This document shows positions 51,671-63,702 of a stretch of DNA of 64,000 nt, piece by piece (within the stretch, counting starts at the first letter, position 1; every line of letters begins with the position of its first letter). The notes below the pieces were generated by a model that saw only the letters and a list, made by a program, of their open reading frames with translations, ran no database searches and was not told the DNA's origin. Source of the DNA: Siniperca chuatsi (taxonomy: Eukaryota; Chordata; Actinopteri; Centrarchiformes; Sinipercidae); the NCBI RefSeq assembly GCF_020085105.1, contig NC_058063.1, positions 16,663,262 through 16,727,261 of the forward strand, in the 5' to 3' direction. A program made the position numbers and the translations under genes.

Positions 51671-51717
51671 CTCTGACATGTTTTATGTCCAACGTTTACA
51701 TAAGTGATGCCTAATTT

Positions 51718-51727
51718 GAAAGTGAAA
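51718..51727 (+). promoter_or_regulatory. ISRE-like site upstream of parp14
   Basis: GAAAGTGAAA matches the GAAANNGAAA core bound by IRF/ISGF3 factors, about 510 bases before the parp14 start codon. Confidence 0.45.
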
Positions 51728-52059
51728 ATGCACACGTAATGCACATGTATGAAAGGAGTTGTTAAAGTTGTTCAAATCAAAAAATCAAAAAACATGTCTG
51801 AATATGTTCTGAAATGGATTTAAATAACAATGCTGTTTATTGTATATATTACGGTGGCCGACAAGGATAAACACGCTGCAAATACACACAACACAGCTAA
51901 ATACAGAAACCAATACAAGTAGCAGCCTACCTCGAAATTAAACTTAAAATGTACTTTCCAACACTGAAGCAGTGCATTACCAGACTCCATTTGGCTTTGT
52001 TGAGTTATGTGGAGCGTCAAAACCAACAGAGGGAAGTCGGAAGTGTTGTCTTTACTGGA

Positions 52060-52236
52060 AGTCACGGATGGTTTTGTTGGTTACATCTTCTACTAATAGA
52101 CTAGAGGGCGCACCTGAGCCCGCAGGTCTCACTTGACACAAGACCGCGGCCCAACCCGGTTCCACCATCGCGTAGTTTGCTCTTAACTAATCGGGCCTAC
52201 AGTTTACATGTGTCATTCATTCTGAGTGTTTACACC
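52060..52236 (+). promoter_or_regulatory. probable parp14 promoter and 5' UTR
   Basis: A comparatively GC-rich stretch (GAGGGCGCACCTGAGCCCGC, GACCGCGGCCCAACCCGG) without a TATA box sits directly upstream of the ATG at 52237. The ATG lies in a good context (CACCATGG). The exact transcription start cannot be placed. Confidence 0.4.
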
Positions 52237-55200
52237 ATGGAGGATCCTTGCAAGTATCCTGTTTTCTTCGAGTGCCCCTCTTTGGACGGAGAGCAAAGAA
52301 AGAGGATAGAAAACTACTTCCAGATTCGCCGCAAATCAGGAGGAGGAGACTGCAGCGCAGTGACAAACATAAATGATAAAGTTTACAGCATTGCTTTTAA
52401 AGAGCGAGATGGTAAGACACGCTATTTAAAATATGTATCTGTTGAATTGGGTCCTTGACGTTGATTTCTTAAATTATGTCGTAAAATGTCTTGTGCTGGT
52501 GAAAGTGAAAGTATTCCTGCACTGGAAACGGATGGATTTCATTCGATTATTTCAACGTTTTTTTTTTTTTTTTTTTTTTTTATTAAAGATCAATTTTACT
52601 GCTTGCAGACCCACATTCAAACTTTTTGACTGTCGATGTTACTTTTTCACGTACTGTATATCAAGCTGTCTAAATTTAGAAACGTGTCATTCATGTTTCA
52701 CTTTCACATTTAGGTCAGACTGCTCTTCGAATAGTAGCCTACAAAATGAATCTTAGACGCTGCATATGGACACAGTATTTGATATTTGTGTCATATATTC
52801 TCTTAAGATGAGCTAAATAGTCTTGCAAATCCTAAATGACTCCTACTCTAAAAACACATGTCATAATCACAAGTCACATGACATGTCTGTCAACTTTATG
52901 ATCTTGTTGATTCTGTCTCCTTGTAGTTGTTTTGTGTATCAATGTTGTCGTTTTCCACCTCTTTGTAGTCGTTTTGTGTTTCTTTTAGTGACATTTTGCA
53001 GGTGAAGCAGAACTCTTAGGTGTTGTTTTTGGTTCAAAACCTGCAGCTGGACTTCAGTATTTAGTTCACACTGGAGATGAAGAGAGGCTGTCTGACTCCT
53101 GTCCAAAGATTCCTTTCACAGCAGATCCACATTAACACTACTCTGCACAGATATTATTCTAAATACTACAGCACACCGTACAGAATATGGTTCCCCCTGA
53201 CCCCTTGGGTCTCTGGGCCTGTGTCTGGTTTGACGTATTCTATCCATTCATTCTGTCCAAGAGTGAAGAGTAAAGTGCAACTACAATAAGGCCTCAGCTC
53301 TAATTCACACAGTCAGGGACGAATTCAGGATTCAACATTCTACGCACTTTATTTCATTTAAATAAGCACAGAGGCAGGGAGAGAGGGTGGAGGGGCAACC
53401 AAACTGAATCTAGTGCTGAAAGACAAAAGCCCTAATAAGTAATGTCCCCATTTCTGTTCTCAGCTCAGCAAAGAGTCCTGCAGAGATCTGAACATGTGTT
53501 GGAGTTTGCAAGTGGTCCTCTGGTGCTGACTGTGCGAGACAGCCCTGAACCTACAAGCAAGAAAGTTAGCCCTACACTGGACTTAACTTCATCACAGGTC
53601 AGTGTGGAAAGTCTTTTATTAATAGTGTTTAATCTCTCAGTAAATGTTGAACACTACATTTGGAAAAAAAATATTTCAGTTATAAAAACAAGTTTCATTA
53701 TTATCATTATAAGGCATCACAAGCACTTGCTGAGTTCAGATTGATTGGAACAATTGAAAATGATTTTCTCTATATTCTGTATGTCTTAAACACCGTTTTG
53801 GATTGAATATCAATAACTCTTTAAAACTGTTGCCATGTACTTAAAATCAAACTTGATATAATGTAAATCTTTCCAACAGCAGAGCCCACAGGCCATTCCA
53901 GCCTCAACTCCTCCACCAAGTGGTGAAGAATATGAACTACAACTTGATACTTACCTCCTTCGTTACCTAAAAGAATGTCCCAAGGCTGGGAAAGAACTAG
54001 AGAAAGAACTTGCCTCTGTGGCCTGCTCTGCCCAGCTTTACCCAGAGGAGGAGAGGGTTTTAGTCAGGAGTTTAGCTCAACCTGGTGCTGTAGATGAAGC
54101 TAGAAATCGGAAAGTCAAGGTAGGCAAAATCTTTGATGGCTACCTGTGCCACTATGAGATGGACCCTCACAAAGTTAAAGCTTTGCTTCAGTCTTGCAGC
54201 TCTGATCAGACCACAGATGAGGTGAAAGTGTACAGCGAGCTTGGGATGGCTGTTGTGGTTGGGAAACATTCTCAGGTGAACGCCAGGTTGATGGATGTAG
54301 AGGACAGGTCAGGTTTAAGTGAGACGCAAACCAGCATTCGTCGACTGGGCAAGGCCAAGCTCCGCCTCCTCTGGAAAGAGATTGAGCACAGTTTGCGACG
54401 AGATTTTCCAGGAGTGAAGGTCACGCAGGGAGATGCAGGTCAGTTAGTTTTGGAAGGCTCTGTGGAGGAGATTCTTAGGGCTGGAGATTGGATCTCTGAT
54501 AAGGAGAATTTGGTGTTAGAAAGGACAGTTTCTGATAGGAGCCCACATTTTTTGGCCTTTCTAAGGAAGGCATACGGAGGTCCGGGGGTGCTAAATGACT
54601 TTTTAGGGGTTGGTAACAAAGTGGAAGTAGAGTTACGAGACACAGAGCTACGTTTCTTCACACTCTCTGCTGATAAACTGGATGACACAGAGAAAAAACT
54701 GCAAGAAAAATTCAAGGAAGTCAAGATTGATGTGCCTAACTGCTCTGCTGTGCCATCTGAGCTTCGGGAAAAGCTGAAGTCCAAGACAAATGAGATGAAC
54801 CAAGGGCAACATAGGGCTCAGGTCGTGTTTGGCTCAGACAGCGCAGTGTGCTTACTGGGCCACACGAAAGAGGTTGAAGAGCTGAGTGACGATGTCATAC
54901 AGTTTATTTTGGACCAGTTAAGCATAGAAGGCAAAGTCATTCTCCCTTTCCCAGAGTTAGTACAACTCTTACCAGAATTGCTGCAACTGCACAAGTTTGA
55001 CTATTCAGGGGTTACCTTCCATCCTTTAACATCTTTCTCTGGGCCCATGGTGATGCTGGAAGGTCCATCCCTCAAAGTGACTGAGGTCAGGAACAGGCTG
55101 GGTCCATTTCTGGACTCCCTTGTTCAGGGTAAAGTCACCATTGACCTGCCAGGTGCAGTAAGATATTTTAAAAGTCCCTCTGGAAGAGAGAACATTTTAA

Positions 55201-58200
55201 GTGTTGCTCATTCTCAGAAGTGTCTCATACAGCTTCAAGAACAACCTAACACTACTAGACAGAATATGGCATCTGGTGCACATTTAAGTAAAGGAGGCAC
55301 AACAGTGGCTAGCTACAGCCTTCGTGACGGGCTCCAGGTGCTGGTGTGTCAGGGTGACATCACCAAACAGGATGCTGATGCCCTGGTGAACGCTGCCAAT
55401 GAAGACCTGGACCACTGTGGAGGTGTTGCTGCTGCCCTGAGTAAAGCAGGTGGCCCTCAGGTGCAGAAGGAGAGCAGAGCTTTAATAAGGCAGACAGGAA
55501 AAATCCCTACAGGTGAAGTGGTAGTGACCACAGGGGGGGACTTAAACTGCAAGAAACTGCTGCATGCTGTTGGGCCTGTTGGTGGAAAATCAGGTGGCAG
55601 AGAATGGGTGTTACTCAAAAAAACTGTCCATTCTGCTCTGAATTTAGCAGAAATCATGGAGTTCCAGTCTATAGCCATGCCCTGTATCAGCTCAGGTATG
55701 TTTGGTGTTCCTGTCACTGTGTGCTCTGAGGCTATTGTAACTGCTGTTAAAGAGTTTGGCAGTCAGGGAGGGCGAAGTCTGAGCAGAATCATCCTGATTG
55801 ATAACAGAGGAGAGGTGGTGAGGGCCATGCAGGAAGCATGTGACAGACTTTTCCAAGGGATCACTGTAGGAAACATTACAAGTGATTTGGGGTTTGGGAT
55901 AGGTGTTGCTGCCCAAAACACTGCAAGAGGAGCCACTGCAGCTCCTGGAGACGGTGTCTATGTCAAGGTCATTCAGGGAACCATCGAGACCCAGCAGGTA
56001 AGAGACTTTGATGAGATATTGAAGCTGCATTAATTTAAGTTTTGTTACTGGATTCAGGATGTTTCAGAAGCTTATCTGTCATAGTTGCTGGGTACCATTG
56101 TCTGTTTGCATAAAGAGCAGATGCTTTCAGGATGAACATGGTGGTCAGGATTATCCAAGTGTTGGATGAAATTAGATTGCTGTATTCTCCTAGGTGGATG
56201 GCCTGGTATCTCCTATGGTTGGCCATGATCCTCTCTCTACCCGTGTTGGAAACGCTTTGTCCAACATGGTTGGACCTCAGCTGACTGCAAAGTTTCATAA
56301 GGAAGCAGATGGAGCAACAAAGCCTGGTGACACAGTCCTGGTAGAGGGCTTGCCTGCACTTCAATCTAAAGGAGTGTTCTTCCTCAACCTCTTTCCCTGG
56401 GATAATGACCGACATGGAAATGCAGTCCAGGTGAAATCATGTGTTCAGTGATTATGTCTTTGTAGGTTTTTGTGCAACCAGGTTTGTCTTTACTGTGTCT
56501 GTGTTTTGTTTTTCCTACTGTCTTAAAATCTAAGGGGTGCAGTAACCTTGATAATCCTTGAATCTTTCAGGTTCTGAGTCAGAGCATCAGAAAGATTCTG
56601 GCTTCCTGTGAGATCAGAGGCTTCAGTTCAGTTGCTTTCCCTGTGCTTGGGACCGGTGCTGTCTTGTGTTTTCCTCACAGTGTGGCTTCCAAGGTTTTAC
56701 TGGAGGAGCTCCGTGTATTTGAACAGAATCGAGCCAGAAGAACATCTTTCCTGGTCCGTATTGTCATCCACCCCAATGACAAAGAATCTAGCAAGGTAAA
56801 GAAAATGTAGTTGCAGTGCCTTGTAAGAAAAAAGAGAGTACAATAAAATTGCCCACATCCTAAAGAGTAAGCCCAGGTTTATTATTTGTAGGCTGTGCCC
56901 TTTGTAATCTATTACGTAAATGCTAATATTATAACTACAAACATTTTGAAAGTATTTTGAAAATGCTGCATCAAAATAATTCTTTCACACATAATTCTTT
57001 ATGTCTTTTTCCCATTAATTACCATTGGAGTTATTGACCAGTTTAAAATAACACCAGATTGCATTGTTTTTTTTGTTTTGCAAGTGGAACTGGAATGAAA
57101 CCTTTCACTTTGTTACTACAGGCCTTCCAGTCTGCCCAGGAAACTTTGCATCTCAGAGGATTCACGAACGATGCTAACCCAGACCAAGGTTAATATGAAT
57201 ATTTCCTTTTCAATTTCAGGTTGAGCAAGACTTACTAACTTGTTTCCTCAATCTTTAAGACTGCAACAATAATTTTAAGGCCACAAGGGGGCAGAAAAAA
57301 CATGAAAGAGGCTCCTATACAAAGCCACCACCATATTATTTTGAAGTTATGGCTAATGTGTTAGCAGACTGTTATGTATGTATTCATTTGGAGTCTTATT
57401 TCAGTCTCCTTTTAACTCCTTATGTTCCTCAGCTATTTGCTCATTTGTTGTTGCTGCTGGGCTGGTAGTGTACAGAGGCTGTTTGCTAAAAATAGCTGCC
57501 TGCTACTGCTGGAAATTAGGTTGATTAGAGTGGTGAGATTTTGTCATGCAATAAATATGTGTGTGTAAAACCAAAACAAGAAGCTAAACGAGGCTAAAAA
57601 AAAGTGTGTGTTCTCTGTCAGTATAATTTTAGTTAATTTTTCTTTGATTGTGTCTTTTGATTGTCTTTTTTATTGGCATAACATTAGCTTCCTTTTACCG
57701 CCATGTCTCGGTAACTAATGATGAGGTCACAGCCATGCTGGGTGGAGTCAAGCTTCAGCTGGTCCATGGTGACATCATTAATGAGAGCACTGATGCAATT
57801 ATCAACACAACTGACTTCTCCAACAGCCAATCCGGTATGACTGATGGATTTTCTAAATGTTTTGAGTGACTTAAAATATACACATAGAGGATCACAGCAC
57901 CTCAGACTAGTGTTATTTATGAGGATTTTATACATTATATTAATCTTAAAGGTTAAATGCTACAGTAACTGTGTGTTCACAAACTCCACAGGTGTGTCCA
58001 AAGCCATTCTGACTGCAGCAGGGTCCACTGTCCAAGCCGAGTTAGCACAAGGTAAGCCTTAAGAGTGAACTGAAAAATACTGTAAAAATACTTGTTAGAA
58101 GTTTTGGTGTGCACATTACTTTTGTTGCATGTACTGCAGCAGGTAAAAATTGACTCGTTTCCATCTACCTGTTTTTAAGCAGATTTTCAATTTTGCTGTT

Positions 58201-59237
58201 AAAAAACCTCAGTGGAAACACCAGAAACCACACAAAAATTCAAATATTGCAAAAAAGCTTTTATGCTTGGCTGAGGTGGAAAAGTTGGTGTATCAATAAA
58301 AACAAATGGAAACTGACTGAAATATAAATGAATAAATCATGACGTACATGAAGCATTTGACTTAAACGTCACTTGTCACTGAAGAAACGAAGACGAACAC
58401 ATCTGATCTGTGTGAACCAATAAGGAGACTGTAATATTTTTCAAATTAATGCAAGAGATAATCATAAACGCCATATATCCATCATGTTTTCTACATTGTT
58501 TTTCATTATTTGAGATTTAAAGGGCACTCTTAATTACATCATCTTGTTGCACCGTCCTCTTCTGCAATGGTATAATGGCACCTGACTGGAGGATTAGTGC
58601 CACCAACTGTTTATCTTGATGTGCCCAAATAATAGTCACATAACAGTAGTGGATGGAAATGTGCAATTAATATTTTCTTCTGCTGATTTTCTGGTAATTT
58701 GGTTAAAAGTTTTACTCAGTCAAGTCACGTTCTATTCTCCAGCTTACATATTTTCACAACCCAACATCTTTGTTTTTTCAGTGGGCATTCCAGCAGACTA
58801 CATGTGCACCACAGGACCCGGGTCGCTTGGGTGTAGGGAAATCATTCATGCTAGTTTTAAGTGTGACCCTCAGACGATTCGGAACTATTGCAAAAAGATA
58901 CTGAAGCAGTGTGAGCGCAAAGGCTACCGCTCAGCAGCCTTCCCAGCTATCAATACTGGTTTGTACTGTGTGCATATGGGATGTGCACGTGTGTGTTTAT
59001 TTGTATTTGTGCATTATGGTCAACACCAAATTTGTCTTATTCACCTAAATGTAGAACGAATTTCAGGTTTACATTTGAGTTTAATAAAAAAACCTGACAT
59101 GTAAATTAATGACACATGACAACAACTAAAAGTATAATTCAATTAAATTTTATTTATAGAGCACCAATTCATAACAGGAGTTATCTCATTGCACTTTTCC
59201 TATAGATCAGGTCTAGACCGTACTCTTATTTATTTAT

Positions 59238-59295
<58 letters not shown>

Positions 59296-62200
59296 TTAAC
59301 ATAGTAATAATGTAATGGTAGTAAAACAACTTCTTCGGGTAGAAATTGTATTTACTATTGTATTGCAGTATGCCAATACATTATGACACATGACAAATAA
59401 TGGCACTTGAGGGCAACATAGTGAAAAAGGTCACAACCAGTCACTGCAGCAATATAAATGGCATCATTGGTGTCATCTCCATGTAGATTCACAACCATTG
59501 TGTTTATATCCTATTAGGTTTGGCTGGTATGGACTCTGCCAAAGCTTGTAAAGCCATGCTGGATGGCATAACCTCAGCTATAACGGGCTTGAAACCAAAT
59601 TCCCTCTCACTCATCCGCATTGTCATCCTGCGACAACCGGTCTTCCAGGCATTCAGGTCAGAAATTAATCTTACTCATATAGCAACAAACAATAGAAGGA
59701 AAAGTTATTGTTTTAGCATGGATTGCATTGTTTGAACAGTCAGAGTAGCTTTTTTAAAACTTCCTGTCCTGTAATATGTTTTTGCAGATCAGAGCTGGAG
59801 AACCGCTTTGGACGAACAGCCGCTTGCAGCCTCAGCCTGAGAGGTTTGTTTTCACTTATAATGCTTGAAGATTTTATACTTTGTACCCAATTATTATCAA
59901 GTTATATTTACCAGGTTCATCATCTTTGTATAGCCTGTTAGTATGCTAACATTTGCTAATTGGCACTAAACAAAGTACAGCTGAGACTGTTATGAATGTC
60001 ATTAGTTTCGCAGGCATTTGGTCATATACCACAGTATTTGGCAAAAAACATAGGAATTATGACCTGAAGAATGGCGCAAGCTGAAATGTCAGGGGATTAC
60101 CAAATGTATTAGAATTGATCATCTAGGGACCTTGAATATCTGTTACAACTTTAATGCCAATCCATCCAATAGTTTTCAAGATGTTTCACTCAAATGATGA
60201 ACCACAAATGTCAACCTCATGGTGGTACTAGACGAAAGTCAGGGAATCACAAAAGTCAATAGACTCCATCCTCTGGAGACAATGAATGTCTGTACAAAAT
60301 TTTATGACAGTCCATCCTATAGTTATAGATATTTCAATCTGGACCCATGCGGTAGACTAACTGACAGATTTTTAATTTTTTTATTTTAGTTTGTTAAATT
60401 GAAAAGTGCATGGGAATCAGATATTCAAATGATGAAGTCTGCCACAAGAGAATGCCAAAGAATTTTCCATGATGATCAACAAATTCATATTAACTTATGA
60501 TAACTGGTCTATAAAGCCTTAATAAATAGTGTATTAACCAACTTCTAGCTCTTTTAGAAAGTGTATTATTAGGAAGTAATTTTAAAATTAATATGTTAAA
60601 TATTTGTTTTCCAAAACAAAAAAGTTATTTTAACTTAGCAACTCATTGATATGTATTGATAAATGGTAAGATTGGCACATGAAAGGATGGACATTTGATC
60701 AGTCAGATAAACAATGTTCTCAGTTAAGTGGATATTGATATTGTGGATGCCACACATGAAGACTCTTATTGGGTTATTGGGGCTTAAATTATTGATGTAA
60801 TGAGGTGTTACATCCACATTTGTTCTCTCTTTTTTGCTCTTTTTTGTAGAAAAAGCTCTACAAAAGCTCAGGAAGTGGCATGACAAGTATTTAAGAACCT
60901 CCACAACTTCAGCACCTCAAGGCAAAACCTTTATCTCCATAAAGCCACTGCCAGCTGTGATAAGTGTGATTAGTTGTAGTCCTGACACCATCAGGACCAT
61001 CAAGGGAGATTTGGAGGGGATCCTGCAGAAGCAGCTGGTAGAGAGAGAAGTGGATGTGAAAGATTTGTCCAGGCTTGATGCCATGGAGCTGGAGGCAGTG
61101 CAAGCAAAAGTCAAAGTCTCAGAAATAAGCCTGGAGTACAGGAGAAGTCAAAGTTCTGAAGATGTGAATGGCAACAGAGCAAGATACTCAGCAAGAGCTG
61201 AAGCTAGAGACCGGTCAGGAGGAGAGGTCTGCGTGCTGAAAGGCCTAAAAGAGGACGTTTTGAGCGTCATTGAGCTTGTAAACAGAGCAATCCAAAAAGC
61301 ACTTTGCGAAGACCTTCAAGATAAAGAAGAAGCAACGTTGGCTCTTACTGTCCAGTGGTCGATTCAGGATATAAATGGAGACTGGCACGAGCTGAGCCTG
61401 CATGACAACTATGTGCTGGAGGAGGCTCACGTGAAGAAACAAGTGTTTGTTGATATGATGGCATCAGACGGCATGATGGTGAAAATAAACCTGAAGACAC
61501 AAGAAGCCACAAATTGGCAAACAGGCATCACGTTCAAAGTGAAAAGGAACAAGTCTGCATTATGTATGTCACATTTTGCATGTTTCCCCTTTTTACTTTG
61601 GATTTAGCAATTTTTGGGAATTTGTTAAAAATGCTCAAACCATAACATTAATTTGTGTGACTTCTACTTTAGCCATTGAGTTGCCAACACAATGGGAACC
61701 TATGGACGAAGAAGTCTTTAAAAAGATCGAGGTGCAACCTAACTCACCAGAGTACCAGGACGTAGCCCAGGGTTTCCTCAAAACAGCTAAATACAACATT
61801 CGCAAAGTGAGTATACCAACACAAAAACACGTTTCCCTACTGTACAGAATAAGTAACTGATTGATTTTTTTCTGATCTCAGATTGAGCGTGTGCAAAACT
61901 TCTACCTGTGGCATGCCTATACTGTGTGTAAGCAGCGTATACTTGCCAAGAATGGTTCAGCAGACCTTGGGGAGAAGTCTCTCTACCATGGCACATCAGC
62001 AGAGTCATGCAACTGCATTGAAAGGGACAGATTTGACAGGAGCTTCGCAGGAACACATGGTAAGAATTTGTCACATGTTGTTATATTTAATCCCCTGAAA
62101 ATCTAAAGTATTTTTCTAAAACAATAGAGCTTATATAATCATGAATAAATAAGTAAAAATCTAAATAAATGTTACATTACATACAGTAAGGAACAAAACA

Positions 62201-63702
62201 TCCTTTATTATTTATCAAAAGTTTATCAGTCAAAAACAGCTTTATCAGGACTGTGTGGGTGTGGTTTGATCAGATTTGATCAGTGGCCTGACAACATAAG
62301 CCAACAATCCACGACTGTCATCACATTTTGATTCAAATGGTGATAATCCTGATTAGTAGAGGATTGTGATAACACATTTTTCCAACTGTGCACCACACAC
62401 TTCAAACTAGTGAGGAAACCACAGACAAAAACACAAATATACAAATAATCTCTAATTTGAAAAAAAATTAAAAACATTTGTTGTAACTTTGGCAGAGAAT
62501 TGTGTGTTCATGTATGACCCCATTATTCATAGTAATAAGCTGATTGAGATAAAAGAGGCTTTTAAAATTTGCTGTAAAGTACTGCAAACAGAATTAGGTA
62601 TATTTGCACAGGCATCTGTCGAAGATAATTTTTCCTGTGTCTTCTTTACTGACCCCAAATGCATGTATATTATTTTTTCTTGTCCTTCTAGATCATAGGT
62701 TGAGTATAGTATACACAGCACCTTACTTGATAGCAGTTTAACAGTCTTTGAGAACACTGCAAAATTAAATTTTACCACCCATGTCACACTCTGTGATCAC
62801 TTTTTGTTTGCAGTGACCATCAACCACAAGTGGTCACTTTATTAAAATATGAGCGCTGCCCAAATGCTGAATGCAGCGTATTGACATTTTGATTTTTAGG
62901 TTTTGCACTTAAAATGACATCCCGTTGCCATTTTTACTCGACACTGCAAATGAAAAAACAGTATTTGCAGTTTCATATGTAAAAAACCATGCTGTCTTAC
63001 CTGTTTAAGTGAGATTTTGGGAATTACACTTATTTGCTTTCTTGCCAAGAGTTAGATGAGACGATTGATACCACTCTCGTGTTTGTATTGATGAATATTA
63101 AGCTACAGCTAGCAGCCGATTTGCTTAGCTTAGTATAAAGACATAAAACAAGGGGAAACAGCTAGCCTGGCTCTGTCCAAAAATAACAAAATCTGCCTAC
63201 CAGCACCTCTAAAGCTCACTAAGAAATATGTTAAGTGTAAAAACAACACTTGCTGGTTTTACCGCGTCTATGTGCTGGACTGTCTCATGGCCGGGCCAAG
63301 CTAAGCTAAGCTACCCGGCTCCTGGCTGTTGCTTCATGAGAATGGTATCAGTCTTCCAAATTTCCCAAAATGTTGAACAATTCCTTTAAGTTGATGTGTC
63401 TTTTCTTATGTAATTCTGTCACAGCTGCTGTATATGGAAAGGGAGTTTACTTCGCAGTCAATGCAAGCTATTCAGCCGCATATTCCCCAGCTGATGCGTC
63501 AGGCCTGAAGCGGCTGTATGTTGCTCGTGTCCTGACCGGCCGTTACACAGTCGGTTCCTCTTCCATGAAAGCCACACCTCCTCGAGGCTCAGACCGCACT
63601 GACTGCTTCGACAGTTTGGTGGACCAACAGCAGAATCCCACCAAGTTTGTGATCTTCCACGATGACCAGGCCTACCCAGAATACCTCATCACCTTTGACT
63701 GA
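52237..63702 (+). CDS. parp14: PARP14-like mono-ADP-ribosyltransferase with macrodomains
   Basis: Fifteen coding exons: 52237-52411, 53464-53597, 53880-55997, 56194-56430, 56571-56795, 57122-57188, 57688-57834, 57992-58051, 58782-58958, 59518-59656, 59788-59843, 60850-61563, 61673-61806, 61882-62059 and 63425-63702. They total 1612 aa (human PARP14 is longer, about 1800). Domains: an RRM-like start (PCKYPVFFECP), repeated RRM/KH-type segments to about 570, macrodomain 1 (about 580-765; QGDITKQDADALVNAAN), a degenerate macrodomain 2 (about 795-963), macrodomain 3 (about 990-1165; HGDIINESTDAIINTT), WWE (about 1344-1412) and the PARP catalytic domain. His1497 (YHGTS) and Tyr1529 (GVYFAV) match the NAD-binding residues. 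The strand KFVIFHD (1594-1600) has no catalytic Glu, so mono-ADP-ribosylation is expected. In mammals PARP14 acts in interferon and IL-4/STAT6 signalling. ISRE-like sites surround exon 1. Confidence 0.92.
52501..52510 (+). promoter_or_regulatory. ISRE-like site in parp14 intron 1
   Basis: GAAAGTGAAA, 90 bases downstream of the first coding exon, continued by GT to give a fuller GTGAAAGTGAAAGT context. Confidence 0.5.
52696..52705 (-). promoter_or_regulatory. ISRE-like site in parp14 intron 1, inverted
   Basis: TTTCACTTTC on the plus strand is the reverse complement of GAAAGTGAAA. It is the third copy of this exact 10-mer within 1 kb. Confidence 0.45.
57250..57600. mobile_element. unclassified interspersed repeat in parp14 intron
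   Basis: Sequence around GGCCACAAGGGGGCAG and GAAAGAGGCTCCTATAC resembles decayed fish repeats. No termini or frames could be defined, and it may be ordinary intron. Confidence 0.25.
59130..59225 (-). mobile_element. SINE/LINE tail fragment
   Basis: AATTAAATTTTATTTATAGA followed by GCACCAATTCATAACAGGAG and GTTATCTCATTGCAC is the start of a very common fish retroelement 3' region, here in reverse orientation. Confidence 0.5.
59244..59290. repeat. TA microsatellite
   Basis: About 22 TA units preceded by a TTTA-rich run, in the intron between parp14 coding exons 9 and 10. Confidence 0.95.
59940..60370. mobile_element. common teleost interspersed repeat
   Basis: The text contains repeated half-units: CCAATCCATCCAATAGTTTT near 60159 and CAGTCCATCCTATAGTTATA near 60309, with TCAACCTCATGGTGG between them. 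This layout is typical of a widespread fish repeat. No coding frame. Confidence 0.55.
63005..63390. mobile_element. common teleost interspersed repeat in last parp14 intron
   Basis: GCTTTCTTGCCAAGAGTTAG, GGGGAAACAGCTAGCCTGGC and CCTACCAGCACCTCTAAAGC mark a well-dispersed fish repeat. It ends about 35 bases before the last parp14 exon, so it abuts that splice acceptor region. Confidence 0.6.

Larger units (their letters stand above)
33765..51680 (+). repeat. tandem array of three lectin-gene units
   Basis: Three head-to-tail units start near 33765, 40885 and 47285. Each has an upstream non-coding exon, a signal-peptide exon, three single-domain lectin exons and a 3' region. ATG-to-ATG distances are 6461 and 6262 bases. 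Units 1 and 2 share nearly identical spacers (38088-41490 versus 44466-47890). Units 2 and 3 share the first intron almost base for base. The 3' end of unit 3 is more diverged (CTGAATAAACT still recognisable). Confidence 0.9.
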
